Positions 54,887 to 64,000 of a DNA stretch of 64,000 nucleotides are shown here, piece by piece (positions within the stretch are counted from its first letter, which is position 1; each line of letters starts with the position of its first letter). The translations under genes and the position numbers were made by a program. The notes below the pieces were generated by a model. That model was not told the DNA's origin. It searched no databases and saw nothing but the letters and a program-made list of their open reading frames with translations. The stretch is from positions 992,001-1,056,000 of the forward strand of contig JANSYP010000001.1 in NCBI GenBank assembly GCA_024742405.1, given 5' to 3'. This DNA comes from Paracoccaceae bacterium. Lineage in GTDB: Bacteria > Pseudomonadota > Alphaproteobacteria > Rhodobacterales > Rhodobacteraceae.

Positions 54887-55342
54887 TCAAAAACTTCGAC
54901 TTTTGTTCAAGGCCGTGGTGCCGAGCAGCATGTCATGCAGTCCTTGTCCCCGCGCGCTGACCAGCATCAGAACGACAGAGGCCGCCTGGAGGACGAAAAC
55001 CGTAGTAAAAAAGACGTAAAGCATCGTGTGCAGGGCGGCTGTGGGGGCATCGAAACGGCTACCGTCGCTGCGGCGCATCTCGATCGCCGTCAGCTGCATT
55101 CCGGGCGTGGCGGAATATCGCGCAAGGGTGACGATTCGATAGGCCAGCGCCACGGTGATGTAGAGCAGGGCGAAGAAGAAAATCCCCGTAAAGGCCGTCA
55201 GCGGTACAACCAGAATGCTGATCACAAAGATGAGCACGCAGTCGACGATCCAGGCGAACAGCCGTTTCATCGGAACGTCGCTGTAAAACTCGGGTGCCGT
55301 GTCGGGATCGGGCAGGCCCCAGAGGGGGTCGGTCGGGGTCAT
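54887..55342 (-). CDS. RDD-family membrane protein
   Basis: 151-residue inner-membrane protein with the RDD signature: MKRLFAWIVDCVLIFVISILVV (Arg and Asp in the first helix), a second helix pair (TGIFFFALLYITVALAYRI), ATPGMQLTAIEMRR, and GQGLHDMLLGTTAL at the end. Role unknown; some relatives are linked to ion exchange. The DUF2852 gene lies 75 bases upstream and bpt 75 bases downstream, all on the minus strand. Confidence 0.86.
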   Translation of the reverse strand: MTPTDPLWGLPDPDTAPEFYSDVPMKRLFAWIVDCVLIFVISILVVPLTAFTGIFFFALLYITVALAYRIVTLARYSATPGMQLTAIEMRRSDGSRFDAPTAALHTMLYVFFTTVFVLQAASVVLMLVSARGQGLHDMLLGTTALNKSRSF

Positions 55343-55417
55343 TGGAAGCTTTGCCTTGGTTGTGAAGCGCCCATAGTGGCCCCGTCGGGGGCCACTGGGC
55401 AAGCGGATGAGAGCCGG

Positions 55418-55813
55418 TCAGGCCGCCGGTTCGACGTCGCCGGTGCGGTCGTCGGACTTGCGGGCTCGGTCTTCCATGAACTGGTCGAACTCGGCCTTGT
55501 CCTTGGCCTCGCGCAGGCGCTTGAGGAAGTCCTGAAAGCTCGCCTGTTCGTCTTCGAGCCGGCGCAGCGTTTCGGCCTTGTAGGCGTCAAAGGCACTGTT
55601 GCCGGAGGATTTGAAAGCGTGTGCCGCGTGGCGGGCACGAGAGGTTTTGCAGGACGAGAACATGCGTTTGCTCCAGATCATGTAAGCCAGAAGTGCAAGG
55701 CCGATGGGCCAGAAGAGGATGAAGCCGAGAACCATTGCCGCGATCCAGGCGCCTTTGCCGCGCTGGTCGAGCCACGATTCCGCTTGAGAGGGCCAGGTGG
55801 CGACGGGTGTCAT
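55418..55813 (-). CDS. DUF2852 membrane protein
   Basis: 131 residues: one or two membrane helices (AAMVLGFILFWPIGLALLAYMIW, residues about 23-45) followed by a charged helical tail (LRRLEDEQASFQDFLKRLREAKDKAEFDQFM), typical of DUF2852 in alphaproteobacteria. Function unknown. The ATG at 55813 lies seven bases after GGAG. Two related palindromes lie upstream (55835-55853 and 55893-55911), suggesting specific regulation. Confidence 0.85.
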   Translation of the reverse strand: MTPVATWPSQAESWLDQRGKGAWIAAMVLGFILFWPIGLALLAYMIWSKRMFSSCKTSRARHAAHAFKSSGNSAFDAYKAETLRRLEDEQASFQDFLKRLREAKDKAEFDQFMEDRARKSDDRTGDVEPAA

Positions 55814-55834
55814 GTGAGGTCTCCGTTTTGCGTT

Positions 55835-55853
55835 ATGTGAATGTCGTTCACAT
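55835..55853. promoter_or_regulatory. operator-like palindrome, copy 1
   Basis: ATGTGAA-TGTCG-TTCACAT: perfect 7-base arms, 5-base spacer, 22 bases before the DUF2852 start and in the divergent gap to glnE. Its sequence is repeated 58 bases away. A dimeric regulator binding site is the simplest reading; the regulator is unknown. Confidence 0.55.
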
Positions 55854-55892
55854 TGCATAGATCGGATATCCGAGGGCGATCTTCAAGACGTG

Positions 55893-55911
55893 ATGTGAAT
55901 GTTTTTTACAT
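55893..55911. promoter_or_regulatory. operator-like palindrome, copy 2
   Basis: ATGTGAA-TGTTT-TTTACAT: same 19-base layout as copy 1 with one arm mismatch; the first ten bases (ATGTGAATGT) are identical. A further TTCAC at 55913-55917 could extend the symmetry. Lies 80 bases before the DUF2852 start and 158 before glnE. Confidence 0.5.
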
Positions 55912-56068
55912 TTTCACGCTCGCCCTCCCAAGAGCCCGTTTCAGCCGGGCCACGCAGACGTTCCGGTCTTAGGAATGGCGCGAGGCACAGGAGCGCAGGC
56001 AGACGATTGGGTCCGCACGCGAGGGAGCGCACCTTGACCCTGCCGAGCCGGCTGCGCAGTCTTCGACC

Positions 56069-58869
<2,801 letters not shown>

Positions 58870-58873
<4 letters not shown>

Positions 58874-59148
58874 CTATCGACGCCGACCCCAAGGGACTGA
58901 TCCGCGAAGCCTACCGGATCGACGGGATCGGCGACGCCGAGTGCCGGTCGATCCTTGTCGACTGGGCTCTGAGCCTTCCGGGTGGGATTGACCCCCGCAA
59001 GGCCGTTCGCGCGCAATTCGAGATCTATGGCCCTGACCACCCCGATCACCCGATGACCGCCGTGCTGCGCGAAGGTCTGAAATCACCTCCCAAACCCGTC
59101 CGACGCGGTGGCGGGCGCGCCCGCCGCCGTCTGTCAGGTGACGGCTGA
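58870..59148 (+). CDS. hypothetical protein coupled to glnE
   Basis: 92 residues, not recognised. An acidic, folded-looking part (EAYRIDGIGDAECRSILVDWALSLPG) precedes a basic tail (KPVRRGGGRARRRLSG). The ATGA overlap with glnE indicates coupled translation. Its 3' end overlaps the converging eda gene by 15 bases. Possibly a conserved Rhodobacterales protein. Confidence 0.72.
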
Positions 59149-59784
59149 AAGCGTCTGGACCGCCTCGGCGGCCAAGGCGCTGATCCCATCCCAGTCGCCG
59201 GTTTCGACCAGTTTTTTCGGCGCCACCCAGGATCCGCCGACACAGACCACATTCTTCAGCCGCAGATAGTCCGGCGCGTTGCCCAGACCGACGCCGCCGG
59301 TAGGGCAAAACGTGACCTGCGGCAGCGGCGAGGCAAAGGAGCCGAGCGCCGCGGCGCCCCCCGAGGCTTCGGCGGGAAAGAACTTCTGCATCGAGTAGCC
59401 ACGCTCCAGCAGCCGCATCGCCTCGGTCGCGGTGGCAGCACCTGGCAACAGCGGCATGTCGGCCTCCTCGCAGCGGGTCATGAGCGCCTCGGTGCTGCCG
59501 GGCGAGACGGCGAAGAGACCGCCGGCATGCTGCACCTCGGACACCTGTTCGGCACGCAGGACGGTCCCGGCTCCGACGATCGCGTTCGGCACATGGGACA
59601 TCTTGCGGATCGCAGGCAGCGCCATGGGTGTGCGCAGCGTGACCTCCAGAACCGGCAGGCCGCCTGCGACCAGCGCCTCGGCAAGAGGCACCGCATGGTC
59701 CAGTTCGTCGACGACGATCACCGGAATCACCGGCGCCAGACGCGCCATTTCCAAGAGCTCACGGCTCGCGTTTTCAGGGGTCAT
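59134..59784 (-). CDS. eda: KHG/KDPG aldolase
   Basis: Cleaves 2-keto-3-deoxy-6-phosphogluconate to pyruvate and glyceraldehyde-3-phosphate, the last Entner-Doudoroff step. The 216-residue protein has catalytic E47 (LEVTLRTP) and Schiff-base K134 (MQKFFPAEASGG), and TGGVGLGNAPDYL. The start ATG 59784 begins MTPENASRELLE; the 18-codon extension upstream lacks similarity. It lies 58 bases downstream of edd, presumably one transcript. Confidence 0.95.
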   Translation of the reverse strand: MTPENASRELLEMARLAPVIPVIVVDELDHAVPLAEALVAGGLPVLEVTLRTPMALPAIRKMSHVPNAIVGAGTVLRAEQVSEVQHAGGLFAVSPGSTEALMTRCEEADMPLLPGAATATEAMRLLERGYSMQKFFPAEASGGAAALGSFASPLPQVTFCPTGGVGLGNAPDYLRLKNVVCVGGSWVAPKKLVETGDWDGISALAAEAVQTLSAVT

Positions 59785-59842
59785 GCCGGTCTGTCTCCGA
59801 TACTCTGGGCAACTGATCTTGAGGGGGCTGGCCCGCAAAGCG

Positions 59843-61657
59843 CTATAGCGCGGGGGTTACGACGCCAGCGCCGGTTGTTGCGGGGCCGACATTCTGGCGA
59901 AAGACCTCGAACATCTCGCGCCCGATCCCGTGACCGTTGCCCGAGAGGTCTGGTTGTGCCGGTGGGCGGTCGACGACGCCTTCCGTCAGGACCTCCAGCT
60001 TCCCGGCCACCGCGTCGACGCGGATCAGATCTCCGTCGCGCAGGTGGGCCAGCAGCCCGCCATGCATCGCCTCGGGCGTGACATGGATGGCCGAAGGCAC
60101 CTTGCCCGACGCGCCCGACATCCGTCCGTCCGTCACCAGCGCCACATTCAAGCCCCGGTCCAGCAAAACGGCGAGGATCGGGGTCAGCCCGTGGAGCTCC
60201 GGCATGCCGTTCGCCGCCGGGCCCTGGAAACGCACGACCACGACACAGTCCTCGGTGAATGTGCCGGACCGGAAGGCGGCCTTGACGCTGTCCTGGTCAT
60301 CAAAGATGCGGGCAGGGGCCTCGATCACATGGCGCTCAGGTGCCACGGCAGAGACCTTCATGACCCCGCGTCCAAGATTGCCGGACAGTTGCTTGAGGCC
60401 CCCGATCGGCTGGAACGGATCAGACGCCGGGCGCAGGATCTTGTCATTGGCGCTGACCTCCGGGCCGTCGCCCCAATGCAGCGTGCCGTCGGTCAGTTTG
60501 GGCTCCTGCGTGTAGAGACTCAGGCCCTCACCGGCCACGGTCTGGGTGTCGGGGTGCAGCATCCCGGCCTCCAGCAACTCGCCGATCAGGTAGGCGAGGC
60601 CCCCTGCGGCGTGGAAATGGTTCACGTCCGCCAGACCGTTGGGATAGACCTTGGCCATCAGGGGCGTCGCTTCCGATAGCTCTGCGAAATCCTCCAGATC
60701 CAGCAGCACACCCGCGGCCCGCGCCATCGCGGGCAGGTGAATGACGAGATTCGTGGAGCCCCCCGTCGCCATCAGTCCGACGATGCCGTTGACGAAGGCG
60801 CGTTCGTCCAGAATCTCGCCCACGGGTTTGAATTCGTTGCCGAGCGCCGTGATCGCCAGCGCCCGCTCTGTCGCGGCCACGGTCAGCGCCTCGCGCAAGG
60901 GCGTGCCCGGGTTGACGAAACTCGCGCCGGGCAGATGCAGCCCCATGAACTCCATCAGCATCTGGTTGCTGTTGGCCGTACCGTAGAAGGTGCAGGTGCC
61001 GGGGCCGTGGTAGGAGGCCATCTCGGCCTCCATCAGCTTGTCCCGGCCTACTTCGCCGGCGGCAAATTGCTGCCGTACCTTGGATTTTTCGTCATTGGGC
61101 AGACCGGACGTCATCGGGCCCGCCGGTATGAAGATGCCGGGGATATGGCCAAAGGTTGCTGCGGCGATCACGAGGCCCGGCACGATCTTGTCGCAGACAC
61201 CCAGATAGGCGGCCGCGTCGAACGTGTTGTGGCTGAGCGCGACGCCCGTCGCCAGCGCGATCACGTCGCGCGAAAAGAGCGACAGCTCCATGCCGACCTG
61301 GCCTTGCGTGACCCCGTCGCACATCGCCGGAACCCCGCCTGCGACCTGGGCCGTGCCACCGGTGGCGCGGGCGGCCGCACGGATCTTGTCGGGATAAGTC
61401 TCGAACGGCTGGTGCGCCGAAAGCATGTCGTTATAGGCAGTTACGATGCCCAGATTGGGCACGCGCGCGCCGACGAGGTCGTCTTTCTGCGCGCCCATTG
61501 CCGCATAGGCATGGGCCTGGTTGCCGCAGCTCAGGTGCGCCCGGCGGGGGCCCTCCTCGGCAGCGGCGCTGATGCGGTCGAGATACTGGCGGCGTGCCTC
61601 GGCGCTGCGTGCGCGCACGCGTTCGGTCACGCGGTGAAGTGTCGGATGAAGTCCCAT
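59843..61657 (-). CDS. edd: phosphogluconate dehydratase
   Basis: [4Fe-4S] dehydratase making KDPG from 6-phosphogluconate. The 604-residue protein has the expected cysteines in [11 protein letters not shown] and [20 protein letters not shown], and the IlvD/Edd features NEKSKVRQ and [22 protein letters not shown]. The ATG at 61657 is preceded by GAGGGGAG. A LacI-type operator candidate lies 55 bases upstream. With eda it gives the main glucose route of many Rhodobacterales. Confidence 0.96.
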   Translation of the reverse strand: MGLHPTLHRVTERVRARSAEARRQYLDRISAAAEEGPRRAHLSCGNQAHAYAAMGAQKDDLVGARVPNLGIVTAYNDMLSAHQPFETYPDKIRAAARATGGTAQVAGGVPAMCDGVTQGQVGMELSLFSRDVIALATGVALSHNTFDAAAYLGVCDKIVPGLVIAAATFGHIPGIFIPAGPMTSGLPNDEKSKVRQQFAAGEVGRDKLMEAEMASYHGPGTCTFYGTANSNQMLMEFMGLHLPGASFVNPGTPLREALTVAATERALAITALGNEFKPVGEILDERAFVNGIVGLMATGGSTNLVIHLPAMARAAGVLLDLEDFAELSEATPLMAKVYPNGLADVNHFHAAGGLAYLIGELLEAGMLHPDTQTVAGEGLSLYTQEPKLTDGTLHWGDGPEVSANDKILRPASDPFQPIGGLKQLSGNLGRGVMKVSAVAPERHVIEAPARIFDDQDSVKAAFRSGTFTEDCVVVVRFQGPAANGMPELHGLTPILAVLLDRGLNVALVTDGRMSGASGKVPSAIHVTPEAMHGGLLAHLRDGDLIRVDAVAGKLEVLTEGVVDRPPAQPDLSGNGHGIGREMFEVFRQNVGPATTGAGVVTPAL

Positions 61658-61711
61658 GGCTCCCCTCGTCGGTGGCAGACGGCGTCCCACAGTCCGTATT
61701 CGTCAGGTTGA

Positions 61712-61723
61712 GTTAGCGCTATC
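61712..61723. promoter_or_regulatory. LacI-type operator candidate upstream of edd-eda
   Basis: GTTAGCGCTATC, symmetric around a central CG in 10 of 12 positions, with a perfect TAGCGCTA core. Central-CG palindromes of this form are typical of LacI-family sugar regulators. It lies 55 bases before the edd start in the divergent gap (61658-61876). Confidence 0.4.
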
Positions 61724-61876
61724 ATGGCGGGTGGAGCATGAAAAGCGCGAAGCGTACAACCGTGCCGCGCTATTGGCGCCTGGGCGCGATTCCTTTGGGT
61801 CGAGCCTGTCGCGGTCTTGGTCGCGGGACCGGCCACGGGGCTTGTCACGGGGCGGAATTCCCGGCAATGCCCGCCC

Positions 61877-63112
61877 ATGAGCGACCCAGACCTTGCCCCC
61901 GAGCCCTCCGGCACCGCCTCTGGCGCACGCCCGACCGTCCGCCTGCTGCCGAAAGCCGATGCGCGCCGCCTGCGCTTCGGCTTTCCGTGGGTCTATGGCA
62001 ACGAGCTCGTGACCGATCGGCGGACGCGGTCGCTGGCGCCCGGTTCGCTCGCCCGGTTGGAGGATGCCGAACGTCAGCCCCTCGGTCTCGTTGCGGTCAC
62101 CCCCGGCTCCAAGATCATCGCCCGGATGCTCGACCGGAATCCGGAGGCCGAGATCGACGGCGCCTGGCTGACCGCGCGGCTGACCCGCGCCCAGGCCCTG
62201 CGCGCACGGCTGTTCAAGGAACCTTTCTACCGCCTCGTCCATGCCGAGGCCGACGGACTGCCGGGGGTCGTCATCGACCGGTTCGGCGACGCGGCCGTGA
62301 TCCAGCCCAACGCGGCCTGGGCCGACGCGCGGCTCGACAATCTTATAGAGGCGCTGGTCGCTGTCACGGGCGTCACCACGGTGGTCAAGAACGCCTCCGG
62401 CCGCGCCCGGTCCTATGAAGGGCTGGACGACCAGGGCGGGGTGGTGCGCGGCAGGCTCGAGGGACCCGTATCGGTGCCGATGAACGGCGCCACCTACATG
62501 GCCGACCTGATCGGAGGACAGAAGACGGGTCTCTTCTATGATCAGCGCGACAATCATGCCTTTGCCGCGCGGCTGGCAGGCGGCGCGCGGGTGCTGGACA
62601 TCTTCGCCCATGTCGGTGGGTTCGGGCTCGCGGCCCTCGCCGCCGGAGCGCAAAGCGCGCTGGCCGTGGATGGATCGGCCGATGCGCTGGCCCTGGCCGA
62701 GGCGGGGGCCGAGGCGATGGGGGTCGCCGAAAGCTTCACCACCCGGCAGGGCGATGCGTTCGACGCGATGGGGGCACTGGCCGGCGAAGACGCGCGCTTC
62801 GATCTGGTGGTCTGCGATCCGCCCGCCTTCGCGCCCCAGAAACCGGCGCTGGAGGCCGGACTGCGCGCCTATGAGAGGACCGCGCGGCTCGGGGCGACGC
62901 TGGTCGCGCCGGGCGGGTATCTGGTGCTCTGCTCCTGTTCCCACGCCGCCAATCTGGAGAAGTTCCGCTCCGCCTGCCTGCGCGGGGTCGGTCGGGCCGG
63001 CCGGGCGGCTCAGGTGATCCGCACCGGCTTTGCCAGTCCCGACCATCCCCAGCACGCCCAACTGGCGGAAACGGGCTATCTCAAGGCATTGTTCCTGCGG
63101 CTGGACGGCTGA
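61877..63112 (+). CDS. RlmI-like class I SAM-dependent rRNA methyltransferase
   Basis: Predicted 23S rRNA m5C methyltransferase, 411 residues: PUA-type RNA-binding domain at the N-terminus (about 20-95, RLRFGFPWVYGNEL), then a Rossmann methyltransferase with FYDQRDNH, the SAM loop VLDIFAHVGGFGLAAL and the catalytic motif FDLVVCDPPAFAP. E. coli RlmI modifies C1962; the exact target here is inferred. The start is ATG 61877 (MSDPDLAPE). The PIN-domain gene begins four bases after the stop. Confidence 0.87.
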   Translation: MSDPDLAPEPSGTASGARPTVRLLPKADARRLRFGFPWVYGNELVTDRRTRSLAPGSLARLEDAERQPLGLVAVTPGSKIIARMLDRNPEAEIDGAWLTARLTRAQALRARLFKEPFYRLVHAEADGLPGVVIDRFGDAAVIQPNAAWADARLDNLIEALVAVTGVTTVVKNASGRARSYEGLDDQGGVVRGRLEGPVSVPMNGATYMADLIGGQKTGLFYDQRDNHAFAARLAGGARVLDIFAHVGGFGLAALAAGAQSALAVDGSADALALAEAGAEAMGVAESFTTRQGDAFDAMGALAGEDARFDLVVCDPPAFAPQKPALEAGLRAYERTARLGATLVAPGGYLVLCSCSHAANLEKFRSACLRGVGRAGRAAQVIRTGFASPDHPQHAQLAETGYLKALFLRLDG

Positions 63113-63116
63113 GCCC

Positions 63117-63674
63117 GTGCGGGTGCTGGTGGATGCCTGCGTGCTCTACCCGACGCTCTTGCGCAACATCGTGCTGGGCGTGGCGCGCACCGGGGCCTTC
63201 ACACCGTTCTGGTCGGCGCGCATCATCGAGGAATGGCGCCGTGCCGCGCTGCGCACTCATCCCGAGCAGGCGGCGGCGCTGGCGGGCGAGATCGCGCTGA
63301 CCGGGGTCGCTTGGCCCGAGGCGCTGGTCGATGTGCCGCCCGACGCCGAGGCCGCCCTGAGTCTTCCCGACGAAAACGACCGCCATGTTCTTGCCGCCGC
63401 GATCGCAACCGATGCCGATCTGATCTTGACCCTGAACCTGCGGGATTTTCCCGGTCGGACATTGGCGCGGTACGGCGTGCGGGTCGAGCATCCCGACCCG
63501 TTCCTGCTGGCGCTCTACCGCGAGGGGGGGGCGCCGGTCGCTGCGGCCGTGACGGCCCAGACCGATGCGGCCGCTGCCGCGATCGACCCGGTCCCCGACC
63601 AGCGCGCATTGCTCAAGAAATCCCGCCTGCCGCGGCTTGCCAAGGCGATTGCGGGCAGGGGTGCGGGGATATAG
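63117..63674 (+). CDS. PIN-domain nuclease-like protein
   Basis: 185 residues with the PIN core: D6 in VLVDACVLYP, an acidic pair in IIEEWRRAAL near 40, DENDRHVLAAAIATDADLI near 93-110 with TLNLRDFPG. These are the usual Mg2+-binding carboxylates, so ribonuclease activity is plausible. No antitoxin gene is adjacent; the gene is instead four bases behind an rRNA methyltransferase gene. A long Ala-rich C-terminal part (residues 135-185) is outside the PIN core. GTG start at 63117. Confidence 0.82.
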   Translation: MRVLVDACVLYPTLLRNIVLGVARTGAFTPFWSARIIEEWRRAALRTHPEQAAALAGEIALTGVAWPEALVDVPPDAEAALSLPDENDRHVLAAAIATDADLILTLNLRDFPGRTLARYGVRVEHPDPFLLALYREGGAPVAAAVTAQTDAAAAAIDPVPDQRALLKKSRLPRLAKAIAGRGAGI

Positions 63675-63710
63675 CCTGGAGGACAGTCCTGTACGGCGCG
63701 GCGAATGCCT

Positions 63711-64000
63711 TCATTCAGTCGTGAGCCGGTATTTCAGGAAAACCTCGCCATTATAGTCCACCTCCTCGGCAAAGGTCGCCCCGAGCCGTTCCAGCGCGCG
63801 GAGATGTCTGCGCGTGGGTGGCAACAGAAAGGTCACGGCGGGGATGCGTTTGTCGGAGACGGCGAACGCGATGGCTTTTCTGGAAATGCGCGCACCCAGC
63901 CCGAAGCAGTCCGGCTTCAGGACCAACCCGTAATCCCACTCATCACCTTCCTTCTGAAAGCCGCCCCATCCCACATAGTTGTCGTTGGACCGTATTGCCC
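63711..64000 (-). CDS. GNAT-like N-acetyltransferase (C-terminal part)
   Basis: The gene runs off the window; codons stay open to base 64000, and the GTG at 63974 is probably internal (the frame continues upstream as IRSNDNY). Visible are NYVGWGGF, a strand-turn WDYGLVLKP, the acetyl-CoA-site region FGLGARISRKAIAFA, and the end LRALERLGATFAEEVDYNGEVFLKYRL, which is the pattern of RimJ/RimL-like GNAT acetyltransferases. Substrate unknown. Confidence 0.72.
   Translation of the reverse strand, partial: AIRSNDNYVGWGGFQKEGDEWDYGLVLKPDCFGLGARISRKAIAFAVSDKRIPAVTFLLPPTRRHLRALERLGATFAEEVDYNGEVFLKYRLTTE

Overview
The window is a GC-rich stretch of bacterial chromosome, densely coded on both strands. 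It carries about 66 protein genes and no rRNA, tRNA, CRISPR array or insertion sequence that I can see. Gene content points to an alphaproteobacterium of the Rhodobacterales (Roseobacter/Paracoccus type): a TRAP transporter, Entner-Doudoroff genes edd-eda, hflK-hflC-DUF2065, DUF2842 and DUF2852 proteins, the surE-pcm-nlpD order, and an alphaproteobacterial SOS box (GAAC-N7-GAAC). This assignment is by family recognition, not by a database search.

Layout. 1-10 kb: the end of clpA, guanine deaminase, a MgtE Mg2+ channel, a tightly packed run (5-formyl-THF cyclo-ligase, a YmdB-type phosphoesterase, a DMT exporter), an SLC13 permease, yebC and a second DMT exporter. 10-18 kb: a coherent catabolic island with a FadR-type GntR regulator overlapping a large FAD/Fe-S 2-hydroxyacid dehydrogenase, facing a glyoxylate-type aminotransferase followed by dctPQM; a 14-bp operator-like palindrome lies in the divergent gap. 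18-22 kb: a small membrane protein behind a strong hairpin, an orphan FbpC-like ATPase, tatABC and a DUF815 ATPase. 22-32 kb (minus strand): surE-pcm-nlpD, an SDR, curA, purF, an epimerase, cvpA, radA and a small membrane protein.

32-45 kb (plus strand): a Pro/Ala-rich membrane protein, purA, DUF2842, thiamine diphosphokinase, rpiA, gor, an envelope proteolysis block (hflK, hflC, DUF2065, an outer-membrane barrel, degP) and a second MgtE. 45-49 kb holds the most unusual material: a free-standing copy of only the C-terminal OB domain of the SOS polymerase DnaE2 behind a perfect SOS box; a ferredoxin; a decayed acetoacetate-type CoA-transferase; and ahcY with a structured leader. 49-53 kb: a liv-type ABC operon (livKHMGF, minus strand). 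53-64 kb: small membrane proteins, bpt, an RDD protein, a DUF2852 protein, glnE, eda-edd, an RlmI-like methyltransferase, a PIN-domain protein and a truncated GNAT gene at the window end.

No wholly new multi-gene system is evident. The best leads are the SOS-controlled DnaE2 OB fragment, the ahcY leader structure, the hydroxyacid/glyoxylate island with its operator, and several unexplained palindromes in front of degP, DUF2852/glnE and the 18.2-kb membrane gene.
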